Assembly: GCF_963677005.1 (NCBI RefSeq)
Contig: NZ_OY781616.1
Coordinates: 2,861,001-2,925,000 of the forward strand
Source of the DNA: Maridesulfovibrio sp.
GTDB lineage: Bacteria > Desulfobacterota > Desulfovibrionia > Desulfovibrionales > Desulfovibrionaceae
Length of the DNA stretch: 64,000 bases
Direction: 5' to 3'
Both the position numbers and the translations under genes were made by a program. Numbering within the stretch: the stretch's first letter is position 1; the number at the start of each line of letters is the position of its first letter. Shown here piece after piece: positions 34,757-43,902 of the stretch. Under the pieces are notes generated by a model. The model searched no databases, was not told the DNA's origin, and was given only the letters and a program-made list of their open reading frames with translations.

Positions 34757-35725
34757 ATGGCCCAAACCAATATTCTTCTTGAATCCGGAACAAATGAACT
34801 TGAAATAGTTGAATTTTATATTGATGAAATGGACACTGTCCACGGAGAATCCAGCCGCAGAAGTTTCTACGGTATCAACGTGGCCAAGGTTGTTGAAATT
34901 ATCAGACTTCCGGAACTTACAGACATGCCCGATGCGGCAAACGATGCTGTCCTCGGAGCTTTCGACCTCAGATCCGAGATTATCCCTTTGATCGACCTCA
35001 GCCGCAGAGTCGGAAAAAGCCGGATTGAAAACGAAGCCCCTAAGGTTATCGTAACTGAATTCAATAAGATATCTACCGCCTTCCTGGTTTCGGGTGTCAC
35101 CAGAATCCACCGCATCAGTTGGGAACAGGTGGAAGCGCCCAGCAAGCAGGTTTCATCGCTCACGGCCAACTCTATTACCGGTGTGGTAAAGCTTGAAGGA
35201 CGCATTGTCTTTCTGCTGGACCTTGAAAAGATTGTCGCAGACCTCAATCCGGGCATGGATATTACAGACGTACCGGAAGCAGATCTCATCAATAAAATTG
35301 AAAAAAGACAACTCAAGGCTCTTATAGCCGATGACTCCACCATGATCCGCCGGATGATCGGGCAGATGCTTGAAGACGCCGGATTCCGGGTTACAAGGAC
35401 TCACAACGGCAAGGCCGCCTGGGACAAACTGACTGAATGGCGGACAAGGGCAGCCAACGAAGGCAAGACCATCGACGACTTCGTGGACATCGTGGTTACC
35501 GATATTGAAATGCCGGTCATGGACGGACACAACCTGACCAAACGCATCAAGGATGATCCGGAATTGCGCCATCTTCCGGTCCTGCTCTGTTCCTCCATTA
35601 TTACCGACACCCTTTATCACAAAGGAGAATCGGTCGGAGCGGACGATCAGATTTCCAAGGCTGAAATCAACCAGCTCGCGGAGCGCGTGTTCAAACTGAT
35701 CGAATCTACGCAACATCAGGAATAA
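34757..35725 (+). CDS. CheV-type coupling protein (CheW-receiver)
   Basis: 322 aa from ATG 34757; a run of seven G lies seven bases upstream, too close for the alternative ATG at 34751. The CheW domain (about 15-165) has FYGINVAKVVEIIRLPEL, GAFDLRSEIIPLIDLSRRVG and NSITGVVKLEGRIVFLLDLEKIV. The receiver has ALIADDSTMIRRM, phosphoacceptor in VVTDIEMPVMDG and LLCSSIIT. It couples receptors to the main flagellar CheA and can act as a phosphate sink. It is monocistronic, apart from the Wsp-like operon, and ends in a strong terminator. Confidence 0.92.
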   Translation: MAQTNILLESGTNELEIVEFYIDEMDTVHGESSRRSFYGINVAKVVEIIRLPELTDMPDAANDAVLGAFDLRSEIIPLIDLSRRVGKSRIENEAPKVIVTEFNKISTAFLVSGVTRIHRISWEQVEAPSKQVSSLTANSITGVVKLEGRIVFLLDLEKIVADLNPGMDITDVPEADLINKIEKRQLKALIADDSTMIRRMIGQMLEDAGFRVTRTHNGKAAWDKLTEWRTRAANEGKTIDDFVDIVVTDIEMPVMDGHNLTKRIKDDPELRHLPVLLCSSIITDTLYHKGESVGADDQISKAEINQLAERVFKLIESTQHQE

Positions 35726-36050
35726 GACCCCCTTCCTAAAGCAACGACTGTCCCGGCAGAGAGCATCTCTGCCGGGATTTTTTTTGCCTGCCGGATTTCA
35801 TTAACTCCATGCGCTTTATTCCTGCCAGCCGGGCCACCTACCTGCCTCTGTCATTTCAAAGCTCATTTGTCAGTCGTAATTCTATGAACACACAATCGTA
35901 ACCTGAACGTATTCATCTTCAACTTTCCGTGTTTTAGAATGAATACCCTGTAACAAAGCGCACATGGATAATATCCCACGCATTTTCAACAACCGACAAC
36001 AATAAATTCGGTGCGTACCACTTGCTGACGAACAGCCTGCGCCGGACAGA
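35726..36050 (+). other. Intergenic region upstream of the PhoR-like kinase
   Basis: Contains the cheV terminator and about 260 bp leading to the kinase. A CTGTCAT copy with a partial second copy (AGCTCAT) 12 bases on, near 35848-35868, loosely recalls a Pho box, but the spacing and second half do not fit well. Confidence 0.3.
35752..35785 (+). terminator. Terminator of cheV gene
   Basis: CCCGGCAGAGA pairs perfectly with TCTCTGCCGGG around a three-base GCA loop, followed by A and eight T. Confidence 0.95.
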
Positions 36051-37856
36051 ATGACCATGACTAACAACGCAAGTTTTTCCATAAAAACAAAGCTCTTTGC
36101 CGCAGTGTGTCTTAGTGCCGCCCTGTGCGTGAGTCTCCCGCTAGGATTTGCATACTATATCCTCAAAGCCGACCTTGCCGCCGATACCAGAATGATGGCC
36201 CAGGAAAAGCTTGAACTGGCAAGGCGCATCTACTTTAAATCTGATTCGGAAAAACCTGCGTTGAGGATAGCCGAGGTATCCAGACTGTTAGGCAGGGAAA
36301 TGGCTTATGTTTCTCAGGGCGGACAAATCACATCACCATCGGCCCGGTCCGAGGAACCGTGGCATGCGGACAGTTCCGAATTACGCCAGGCAAAGGCCGA
36401 CGGGCTGGGGTTCGAGATACGCGAAAATCCGGGCTATGATCATAGAACCCTTTACGCCGCCATCAGGCTTGGAGACGTTCAGGGGCGTGATTCCGGTTTT
36501 CTGGTCATGAAGGAATCCCTAGCCGGGCTGGGGGAAAGAATGGGCACGATCCGCAAGGTGTTTTTCTGGGCCCTGCCCATCGTGGCTCTGGTCTGCTACG
36601 CAGTTATCCGCTTTGTAACCCTGCACCTGAGCACTTCTGTGGAGTCCATGGTCAGAACGGCCGAGGCTGTGGGGCAGGGTAATTACAAACGCCGCATCAG
36701 AAATTTCCCGGACAAGGAATTCATCCCTCTCGCCGAAGCCATCAACTGGATGGCTGAACGCATTGATGAACACGTGGGCATCATTACCAGCCAGAAAAAC
36801 AAACTTCAGGCCGTGCTGAACGGCATGTGGGACGGGGTAATGGTTATGGACGGCAACTGCCGCATCCAAAGCGTCAACAGGGCGCTGCAGGAGATTTTTC
36901 CCGGCGTACAGAACGGTATCGGCCGCAATCCCCTTGAGGTGATACCCTGCCCCGATCTGCAGGACTCCTGCCGGGAACTTACTGATCCTGAAGGGCCTGA
37001 TGCCCGGACGGTGCAGCTGAAATTACAGGACGGGCGAGTCTATGACATCAACATAGTCCGCTCACCGCACACGGTCGAACCGGGGCAGGGTCCCGGAGCC
37101 ATTGCCGTGTTTCACGACATCAGCAAAATCAAACGGCTGGAAACCGTCCGCCGGGACTTCGTGGCCAATGTCTCCCACGAACTGCGCACACCGCTGACCT
37201 CCATCAAGGGATACGCGGAAACCCTGCTATCCTCCCCGCCCCCGCCGGGATCCATCCGCAACAGCTTTCTGGGCACCATTGAAAAAAACGCCAACCATAT
37301 GTGCAAGATTGTGGATGACCTGCTTAATCTCTCGCGCCTTGAGGGAGGACGGGACATCAGCAAATTCATCTATACGGACCCGGCCGAAACGCTGAAAAAC
37401 GCATGGCAGGCCTGCTCCGCACTTGCGGAACAAAGAAACGTCCAGATGGTAACGGACCTTGAACCGGAACATTTCACCGTCCATGCGGACCCGGATCAGC
37501 TCATGCAGCTTTTCCGCAACCTGCTTGAAAACGCAATCAAGTACGGACCGGAAGATAAACCCGTAGCGGTGGAACATGCGGTTGAAGGTGAAATGCTCAA
37601 AGTGATTGTGCGGGACGAGGGACTTGGCATTCCTGCCGCAGACCAGCCCCGTATTTTCGAAAGGTTTTACTCCGTGGAAAAATTCCGCCGGAACGAGTTC
37701 GGTTCCACCGGGCTGGGACTGGCCATTTCCCGCCACATCGTATCCAACCACGGAGGAACAATCAGTGTGCAGAGTCCGCCGGAAGGTATTCAGAAAGGCA
37801 CCGCCTTTATCTTCACCATTCCGCTTGTGGAAGACTCCGGGGATTTGTCCGTCTGA
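36051..37856 (+). CDS. PhoR-like membrane sensor histidine kinase (HAMP-PAS-HisKA-HATPase)
   Basis: 601 aa. TM1 about 17-38, a periplasmic sensor of roughly 130 residues, TM2 about 170-190, HAMP, then PAS (about 258-360, GMWDGVMVMDGNCRI), HisKA with phosphoacceptor H376 (NVSHELRTPLTSIKGYAETLL), and HATPase motifs NLLENAIKYGP, RDEGLGIP, FERFYSVEK and GSTGLGLAI. The layout is PhoR/VicK-like. No regulator is next to it; a PhoB-like gene is 21 kb away at 14101. If cognate, the pair is split, which is inference. Start ATG 36051 and ATG 36057 both lack a strong ribosome site. Confidence 0.9.
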   Translation: MTMTNNASFSIKTKLFAAVCLSAALCVSLPLGFAYYILKADLAADTRMMAQEKLELARRIYFKSDSEKPALRIAEVSRLLGREMAYVSQGGQITSPSARSEEPWHADSSELRQAKADGLGFEIRENPGYDHRTLYAAIRLGDVQGRDSGFLVMKESLAGLGERMGTIRKVFFWALPIVALVCYAVIRFVTLHLSTSVESMVRTAEAVGQGNYKRRIRNFPDKEFIPLAEAINWMAERIDEHVGIITSQKNKLQAVLNGMWDGVMVMDGNCRIQSVNRALQEIFPGVQNGIGRNPLEVIPCPDLQDSCRELTDPEGPDARTVQLKLQDGRVYDINIVRSPHTVEPGQGPGAIAVFHDISKIKRLETVRRDFVANVSHELRTPLTSIKGYAETLLSSPPPPGSIRNSFLGTIEKNANHMCKIVDDLLNLSRLEGGRDISKFIYTDPAETLKNAWQACSALAEQRNVQMVTDLEPEHFTVHADPDQLMQLFRNLLENAIKYGPEDKPVAVEHAVEGEMLKVIVRDEGLGIPAADQPRIFERFYSVEKFRRNEFGSTGLGLAISRHIVSNHGGTISVQSPPEGIQKGTAFIFTIPLVEDSGDLSV

Positions 37857-37981
37857 TTCTTCTGCCTGCAATTAAACAGACAAAGGGACACGAGCAAAAT
37901 TACTCCTGTCCCCCCTGCCTGATACTCTGTCTCCGTTTCAGATGTTTTATAGATCGATAAACACACAAAAGGAGACAGAAA

Positions 37982-39514
37982 ATGAGAATCCCGACAGAAA
38001 CGGATACGGATTCATACGGTATTACAGGAACCGGGAGTGAATCCGGCATGTTCGGCAGCAAGACAAGCCCGGCGATTGAACGGCTCGCAAAGTACAGAAT
38101 AAATCCGGAATTGCTGCAAAGAGCAAGAGACCGCGAAGCAGAAGAAAGAGACATCCGGGTACTTGATGCATACAACCGCTTTGAGTCCGGGTTGCAGGAA
38201 ATGCTCACCGCTCCGGGAAAGGGGGTCATGCTGCGCGAGGCCGGAGCGGCACAATCGGCCGTATTCGAAGTAAACGACTACTTCAGCGAACAGGGAGGCA
38301 GGCTGCGCGATGAACTCCCGGATGACCAGAGCAGGAAACTTTTCATGGATATTCTGGCTTCGCGCAGGCGTACGGCAGTGGACGCCGTTGCCCGCCATCA
38401 AAGCCGGGAGTACTGTAAATGGAAGGACGCCACCGCGGCTCAGACCATCGATTCCATACTGAAAGCCGTAAACATCTGCCCGGACGCCGCATCCCTGACG
38501 CACGGAGAACAACTGCTTGAAGGAGCCGTAACCCGCCTGTACCGGGGCAGCAACCCGAAACTGCTGACAGCCAGACTCAACGAGGCAAGGCAGGCCATGT
38601 ATGCCGGCGCGCTGGAATCAATCGCAGCCGGGGACCCTATTACAGCAGTGATTGTGCTTGAAGGCTGGAAAGACCGGATGGATGAAAAAGAATACGCGCT
38701 GCTCTACGACAGGTTCGAGCCAATGGCCAGAAACCAGAGCCTCAAGATGGAGTTCAATACCCTGCGTGAATTTGAAGGCGAGCTGCTCAAGGCCGAACTG
38801 GACGACATCGCTGATGAAAAAATGCGTGATGAGCTTGCCGAAATGATACTGGCCGATCGCGTGTGCAGAAGGCAGCAGCAGGAAAAAACCGAAACGGAGC
38901 GCATCAACTCCGCAGGTAGGGAGCTGTTTCAGCGTTACCTCAACGAACGGCTGAGCATGGAGGACATCGTCGATTCCGGGCTTCCCGAAGAGCAGCGGTC
39001 GCAATGGAGACTCATCTTCTGCCGGAACGATTCCGGCGAGGATCGCGCCCTGCTGAATACAGTCGAAGCAATTGTGGACGGCAGGCTTACGGAAGAACAT
39101 CATATTTACGCCGCCATGGCCGAAGGGCTGGGCAAAATTGACGTTCTGCTGCTGACGACCCTTTTCAGGCTCAAAGACAACCCGGAAGCCAAACTGCTGG
39201 TAAACGGATTGCGGGAACTGGGCAGGGCCTGCGACCTTGCATCCGGGAATGAGCAGGACCACGCGGCATCCATACGGGATTTTCTCAACAGAATCGTTTC
39301 CATGATAAACAAGGGGGACAGATTCAGTATCACCGCGATCAGGAACGATGTAATCGACGACCACTTCGCAACCGTGCACACCGGCAACAGAAAGGAAACA
39401 ACACCGGGCGAAGGCTCGGATCAGGAGCCGGAAGAAACTCCCGCCCCTGTCAATGATCAGGGCACGGAAGACCCGGATTCAACGCAGGAAGAATCAGAGG
39501 ATGAAAAGGCTTAA
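37982..39514 (+). CDS. 510-aa helical protein, possibly phage-virion-derived
   Basis: 510 aa with an excellent AAGGAG six bases upstream. Unrecognised as a named family. It is almost wholly helical and charged. The first ~160 residues repeat a pattern I associate with large prophage internal or tail structural proteins: RDREAEERDIRVLDAYNRF, NDYFSEQGGRLRDELPDDQS-like and AVARHQSREYCKWKDATAAQ (Y-N-x-F / F...R / H-x-x-x-E-Y-x-K-W). The C-terminal ~50 residues are acidic and disordered (SDQEPEETPAPVNDQ...). There are no membrane or signal segments, and no phage genes alongside. Its 3' side carries two long hairpins. Alternatives: a species-specific cytoplasmic protein unrelated to phage. Confidence 0.55.
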   Translation: MRIPTETDTDSYGITGTGSESGMFGSKTSPAIERLAKYRINPELLQRARDREAEERDIRVLDAYNRFESGLQEMLTAPGKGVMLREAGAAQSAVFEVNDYFSEQGGRLRDELPDDQSRKLFMDILASRRRTAVDAVARHQSREYCKWKDATAAQTIDSILKAVNICPDAASLTHGEQLLEGAVTRLYRGSNPKLLTARLNEARQAMYAGALESIAAGDPITAVIVLEGWKDRMDEKEYALLYDRFEPMARNQSLKMEFNTLREFEGELLKAELDDIADEKMRDELAEMILADRVCRRQQQEKTETERINSAGRELFQRYLNERLSMEDIVDSGLPEEQRSQWRLIFCRNDSGEDRALLNTVEAIVDGRLTEEHHIYAAMAEGLGKIDVLLLTTLFRLKDNPEAKLLVNGLRELGRACDLASGNEQDHAASIRDFLNRIVSMINKGDRFSITAIRNDVIDDHFATVHTGNRKETTPGEGSDQEPEETPAPVNDQGTEDPDSTQEESEDEKA

Positions 39515-39653
39515 CCGGATGTGCCAACGTTTTTAAGCACTAACTTCACCTACAAAGGATAGACGGAATAACCGTCCTGAACATCCTGCCGGAGCCTGAT
39601 AAAAACCGACGCCTGATCAGCGTAAACCTTCACAATCAGCAATTCATCATCAG

Positions 39654-39696
39654 CTTATCATCAGGCCGTCCGCAATACGGGCGGCCTGATGATAAG
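39654..39696. repeat. 19-bp near-perfect hairpin
   Basis: CTTATCATCAGGCCG (39654-39668) pairs perfectly with 39682-39696. Pairing continues four more pairs (one T-G) to a CAATA loop. There is no T-run on either side, so it is not a standard terminator; it may stabilise the upstream mRNA or be a protein site. Confidence 0.75.
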
Positions 39697-39719
39697 GCAC
39701 TATCTGCTGCATTGCTGCG

Positions 39720-39775
39720 AAAAAGCATGAAACTTACATATGTCTGTATGCGCTTCGTTCCATGCTTTTTCTTGC
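39720..39775 (+). terminator. Possible terminator hairpin with long loop
   Basis: AAAAAGCATG (39720-39729) pairs with CATGCTTTTT (39761-39770), followed by CTTGCG. The 31-base loop contains a further palindromic ACATATGT. It could terminate the 510-aa gene. Confidence 0.45.
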
Positions 39776-39927
39776 GCCTTGCATCCGGCACATTCTCAAC
39801 AGTCTGATCTTTTCGACTTTATCGTAAGACTCAGCACACCCGCAATATGGAAGTCCTGAACCGCATATACTTTCAAAAAAATCAGCTCTCGGGTACGGTG
39901 ACCCTATCACACACGTGGAGGAACCCC

Positions 39928-40821
39928 ATGCGCAGATATTTTTTTGTTCTATTGTTTTTACTGCTGCTTACAGGGTGTGCAGGGAACAATATACCAAGTG
40001 GAGAAAAATACCTCTCCCCGCTGCCTGTCAAACATGCACAGGTTGATGATCTCAATTTCGGATACAGGGTGTTCGGGAAAGGAGAACCGCTGCTCATGAT
40101 CATGGGCTTTGCCGGAACCATGGACATATGGGACGCGGAATTCATCCGGACTCTGGCGAAAAAACACACGGTCATCATTTTCGACAACCGGGGCATGGGC
40201 AGCACGACCGCAGGAAAGCAGAGGATAACCATACAGGGCATGGCCGAAGATGCGGCAGGACTCACCGAAGCCCTTGGCTATACAAAGGTTCATGTGCTCG
40301 GCTGGTCCATGGGCGGACTGATCGCACAGGAACTGGCCCTGACCCACCCCGAAAAGGTCGACAAACTCATCCTGATGGGAACATCCTGCAGCAACACCGC
40401 TGTTGCCGATACCACCCGCAGACTGATGTCCATGGACATAAAGGAACTGCTGAGCCATTTCTTCCCCGCAGCTTGGCTCAAACTCCACCCCGAGGCACTC
40501 GCCGAACTGCCGCGTCCGGCACAAAAGACTGATCCGGACATAATTTCGGCCCAGGCCGAGGCCATGACCTACTGGCCCGGAACCTGCTCAAAACTTCATG
40601 AACTGAAAAACAACACCCTGATCATTTCCGGAACCGCTGACGACATCCTGCCGGAAAAACTGAGCATGGAGCTGGCCGAGGGAATCGAAGCTTCTTGGCT
40701 GGCCCGATACCGTCATGCCGGGCACTGGCTCATGTATCAGGACCCCGAGGGTCTGGCCCGTACTGTAAACAATTTTCTGGCTGTCGATGAAGACATGCTC
40801 GACCAGCGGGGCAGGAAATGA
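39928..40821 (+). CDS. Alpha/beta-hydrolase lipoprotein
   Basis: 297 aa from ATG 39928 (GGAGG nine bases upstream). A lipoprotein signal, MRRYFFVLLFLLLLTGCAG, ends in the lipobox LTGC. The hydrolase fold follows: nucleophile elbow GWSMGGL (Ser about 130), oxyanion region MGFAGTMDIWD, DNRGMGST, acid in SGTADDILP and catalytic histidine in RHAGHWLM. An esterase, lipase or similar enzyme anchored in the envelope; the substrate is unknown. Its stop overlaps the glf start (ATGA), so it may be linked to galactofuranose or other envelope metabolism. Confidence 0.85.
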   Translation: MRRYFFVLLFLLLLTGCAGNNIPSGEKYLSPLPVKHAQVDDLNFGYRVFGKGEPLLMIMGFAGTMDIWDAEFIRTLAKKHTVIIFDNRGMGSTTAGKQRITIQGMAEDAAGLTEALGYTKVHVLGWSMGGLIAQELALTHPEKVDKLILMGTSCSNTAVADTTRRLMSMDIKELLSHFFPAAWLKLHPEALAELPRPAQKTDPDIISAQAEAMTYWPGTCSKLHELKNNTLIISGTADDILPEKLSMELAEGIEASWLARYRHAGHWLMYQDPEGLARTVNNFLAVDEDMLDQRGRK

Positions 40822-41969
40822 GATACTCCGACTTCCCCTACGTAATCGCCGGAGCAGGCATAACCGGATGCACGCTGGCACGATGTATTGCCGAAGAAAC
40901 CGGGAAACGGGTGCTGATAGTAGACCGGCGCAACCATATCGGGGGCAACTGCCACAGCCGACTGGACCCGCAGACAGGAATTGAGGTGCACAGCTACGGC
41001 ACACATGTGTTTCATACCGGGGAAAAACGGGTCTGGGATTTCCTTAACCGGTTCTGCGAATTCAACAGCTACCGCCACAAGGTGGTTACCTTGTACAAGG
41101 GGCGCACCTACCACATGCCGGTGAACCTGCAGACCATAAACTCGTTTTTCGGAATCAGTCTGAAACCCCATGAGGTGGATGAATTCATTCGCCTGAAAAG
41201 TTCCAGGGAAAACATCACCGATCCTCAGAATCTGGAGGAAAAGGCCGTAAGCCTCATCGGACGCGAGTTGTATGAGGCGTTCGTGAAGGGCTATACGCTA
41301 AAGCAATGGGGCCGCGACCCCCGTGAGCTCCCGGCGGAAATAATCACCCGCCTGCCCTTCCGCCACGGCTACGAATGCGATTACTTCACCTGCCGATATC
41401 AGGGCCTGCCCTGGAACGGATATGCCGACCTGTTTGAAAAAATGCTTGATCACGAACTGATCGAGGTTACTCTTGAGACAGATTTCTTTGATATCAGAAA
41501 GGAAATACCGGAAGAAAGCACTGTATTCTATACCGGACCGGTGGACAGGTTCTTTGATTACCGCCACGGGGAGCTATCCTGGAGGTCGCTGCGTTTTGAA
41601 TACGAGGTGAAAGACGTATCCGACTATCAGGGAACGGCTGTCATGAACTATGCTGATATCGACATCCCCTTTACCAGAATGCACGAATATCAGCACCTGC
41701 ATCCCGAACGCGGAAACAAAAGCGGCAAAACCGTCATTGCCAGGGAATACCCGGAGGCATGGCAACAGGGGGACGAACCGTATTATCCTGTAAACACAGC
41801 TCAGGACCGTCAGCGGCTGGAACTTTACCGGCAGGAAACATCAAAACTTGAAAACATACATTTTGCCGGGAGGCTCGGCTGCTACCGGTATTACGACATG
41901 GACAAGGCCGTGCTAGCCGCGCTGGAACTTTGCAATGCCGTTTTTCAGGGCCACGACAACTGCAAATAA
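40818..41969 (+). CDS. glf: UDP-galactopyranose mutase
   Basis: 383 aa, full length. FAD site VIAGAGITGCTLARCIAE, then RRNHIGGNCH, SYGTHVFHTGEKRVWDFLNRF, the mobile-loop region TLKQWGRDPRELP, TGPVDRFFDYRHGEL and the C-terminal NIHFAGRLGCYRYYDMDKAV. It interconverts UDP-galactopyranose and UDP-galactofuranose in the cytoplasm, so the organism's surface glycan probably contains galactofuranose. It overlaps the hydrolase gene by four bases. No galactofuranosyltransferase is adjacent; glycosyltransferase candidates lie at 31801, 33447 and 46430. Confidence 0.95.
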   Translation: MRYSDFPYVIAGAGITGCTLARCIAEETGKRVLIVDRRNHIGGNCHSRLDPQTGIEVHSYGTHVFHTGEKRVWDFLNRFCEFNSYRHKVVTLYKGRTYHMPVNLQTINSFFGISLKPHEVDEFIRLKSSRENITDPQNLEEKAVSLIGRELYEAFVKGYTLKQWGRDPRELPAEIITRLPFRHGYECDYFTCRYQGLPWNGYADLFEKMLDHELIEVTLETDFFDIRKEIPEESTVFYTGPVDRFFDYRHGELSWRSLRFEYEVKDVSDYQGTAVMNYADIDIPFTRMHEYQHLHPERGNKSGKTVIAREYPEAWQQGDEPYYPVNTAQDRQRLELYRQETSKLENIHFAGRLGCYRYYDMDKAVLAALELCNAVFQGHDNCK

Positions 41970-42044
41970 AATTTTTTATTTAACAAAAGACTGGGGGACT
42001 GTGATCCGCACCAGAAACAGCCTTCAGAACAGTTCCGGCACTCC

Positions 42045-42061
42045 TGTGAACAGCGTTTACA
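42045..42061. promoter_or_regulatory. Possible TetR operator palindrome
   Basis: TGTGAAC-AGC-GTTTACA: arms of seven with one mismatch, centred 38 bp upstream of the tetR-family start. Size and position fit an autoregulatory TetR operator; a second, weaker GAACAGTTC lies just upstream. Confidence 0.35.
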
Positions 42062-42090
42062 ACCGACCTTGCGTCTGTTAACCAATCCCC

Positions 42091-42729
42091 ATGAGCACAA
42101 ATACCAAAAAAGAGCAGGAACACCTGCGTATGAAACGTCTGATCCTGGACGCCGCAAAAGACCTTTTTGCCAGAGACGGATTCGACAACGTGTCCGTCAG
42201 AAAGATCGCGGCAAAGATAGACTACAGCCCTGCTGCTCTCTACCGCTATTTCAAGAACAAGGAAGACCTTATTCTCTCGCTTAGATCCGAAGGAATGAAT
42301 AAATTCGCCCGGATGCAGGAACATCTCTCCGAAATAAAAGACCCGTTCGAACGGCTTAAGGAAGGCGGCCGGATATATCTGGACTACGCCCACAGAGAAC
42401 CCGAATATTACGACCTGCTGTTCAACCGCAGCGTGCCTTCGTTCTGCGATCCCGACAAATGGATTGGAAAACCGCGCAAGAATTTCACGGATTTCAGGGA
42501 AACAGTGCGGGAATGTATTGAAACAGGTGAACTTGGCAATGTATCTGTTAACGTTGCCGTGGCCTCTCTATGGGCATCGGTTCACGGCCTGGCTGCGCTG
42601 GTGGCGAACGGCAGACTCAAAGGCCTTATGCCTGAACTGGACATTGCAGAAGAACTGGAAGCCATACTGGACTTCATAACAACCCCGCTGATAGAGCGGA
42701 TCGGGCATAAGTGTGAAGAAAACAGCTGA
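42091..42729 (+). CDS. TetR family transcriptional regulator
   Basis: 212 aa. The N-terminal helix-turn-helix is clear: ILDAAKDLFARDGFDNVSVRKIAAKIDYSPAALYRYFKNKEDLI. The C-terminal ligand domain contains AHREPEYYDLLFNRSVPS and LWASVHGLAALVANGRL, the WHG.A pattern of TetR_C_33-type regulators. ATG 42091 has no ribosome site; ATG 42130 (codon 14, just before the HTH) is an alternative. It overlaps the adaptor gene by 17 bp, so it almost certainly regulates it. A palindrome (42045-42061) sits upstream. Confidence 0.88.
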   Translation: MSTNTKKEQEHLRMKRLILDAAKDLFARDGFDNVSVRKIAAKIDYSPAALYRYFKNKEDLILSLRSEGMNKFARMQEHLSEIKDPFERLKEGGRIYLDYAHREPEYYDLLFNRSVPSFCDPDKWIGKPRKNFTDFRETVRECIETGELGNVSVNVAVASLWASVHGLAALVANGRLKGLMPELDIAEELEAILDFITTPLIERIGHKCEENS

Positions 42730-43738
42730 ACCGACTTTCCACATCCGCCCGCCGCTCATCTTGCTGGCTCTGTGGATGTTCCTGTGCTCATTTTACGTAC
42801 CTGAAAGTATGGCCGGAAAAGCAACTGTCTTCAAGTGCCTGCCTGCCTCGCGAACGGTTACACTGACCGGGTTCACCCGCCCGCGAGTCAGCATGACCCT
42901 GGTCAGCGAGGAGTCGGCAACCTGCACCGGAGTTTACGCGGATATGGGTGACACCATCGGCAAAGACGGACGCTTTGCAGAGCTTGATCCAACATTCATT
43001 AAACTGGAAACCGACCAGCTCATAGCCGAGCGTGACCGGCTGCAGGCCGACGTCACCTACTACGGCAAGGAAGCAGACCGCTATAAAAAATTGGTAAAAA
43101 AAAGTACTGCCGCGCAGTCTGAACTGGATCTGCATATCCGCAACCTTAAAAATGCGGAATCGCTCCTGCGGGCCACCCAATTGAAAATAAGTGTAAATCG
43201 CGAGCACCTTCGCCGGTATACCCTGCGCGCTCCTGCGGGCTGGAAAGTTATAAAACGCTACATTGAGCCCGGAGAATGGGTGACAAAAGGCGAAAAAGCC
43301 GCCGAACTGGGCAATTTCAAGACCCTGCTTGTTCCCTACGCGCTCAGCATTGCAGAACTGGAAAAAGTCCAGTCCATGGGCGGCAAGGTAAAATTGAGAC
43401 TTCCGGACATCGGCGAGACCGTTGACGCAAGACTTGAACTGCTTTCCCCGGATTTTGATCCGGAAACCCGCAAGGTAGAGGTTGATTTTGAAATAACCTC
43501 CGGTAAATTCAAATTCCGAGGCGGATTGCGCACGGAGCTTGATCTTGAGCAGCCTGATCCGGGAGGATCTGTTCTGGTGCCGACTTCAGCCGTGCTCAAG
43601 GCCTACGACGACAGCTTTCTCGTCCGGCCTGACGGAGTGAGGGTCAAGGTGCTGGTTCTTGGCTCCGGCAAAGACGGAAAGCTCCGGGTTTCATCCAAGG
43701 CGGTCAAAGCCGGGCAGGAATTTCTGCTCATCCCCTAA
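42713..43738 (+). CDS. RND-type periplasmic adaptor (membrane fusion protein)
   Basis: 341 aa from GTG 42713. An uncleaved or Sec signal (about 14-34) leads into the first half-lipoyl (TLVSEESATCTGVYADMGDTIGKDGRFAELDP), a short alpha-hairpin (about 100-160, LQADVTYYGKEADRYKKLVKKS) and the second half-lipoyl (LRAPAGWKVIKRYIEPGEWV), with a beta-barrel and C-terminal proximal domain. It links an inner-membrane pump to TolC. No pump gene follows; the RND transporter at 47412-50576 on the opposite strand, with no adaptor of its own in view, is the natural candidate partner. Confidence 0.82.
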   Translation: MKKTAEPTFHIRPPLILLALWMFLCSFYVPESMAGKATVFKCLPASRTVTLTGFTRPRVSMTLVSEESATCTGVYADMGDTIGKDGRFAELDPTFIKLETDQLIAERDRLQADVTYYGKEADRYKKLVKKSTAAQSELDLHIRNLKNAESLLRATQLKISVNREHLRRYTLRAPAGWKVIKRYIEPGEWVTKGEKAAELGNFKTLLVPYALSIAELEKVQSMGGKVKLRLPDIGETVDARLELLSPDFDPETRKVEVDFEITSGKFKFRGGLRTELDLEQPDPGGSVLVPTSAVLKAYDDSFLVRPDGVRVKVLVLGSGKDGKLRVSSKAVKAGQEFLLIP

Positions 43739-43902
43739 TCTCCTTCCCGCTATCCGCTTTTTGAACAACAAGTTACATGAAGGGTCCGCGACCCGTTGGG
43801 GTCCCTGATTGTTTAAAGTTGCTGCACTGAAATCAGCCACTTAAATCAAAAATTTTGCGGAGCTAAGGCAATAACCATATTTTTAAATAACGAGAGAGTC
43901 AG

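Larger units (their letters stand above)
39515..39927 (+). other. Hairpin-rich gap before the hydrolase gene
   Basis: About 410 bp with no gene. It contains a 19-bp hairpin at 39654-39696, a 10-bp stem at 39720-39770 and a promoter-like stretch running to the hydrolase start. Confidence 0.5.

Noticed and set aside
35848..35868. Pho box before the PhoR-like gene
   Set aside because: One CTGTCAT copy is good but the second is poor and the spacing is 12 rather than 11, so it is only mentioned as weak.
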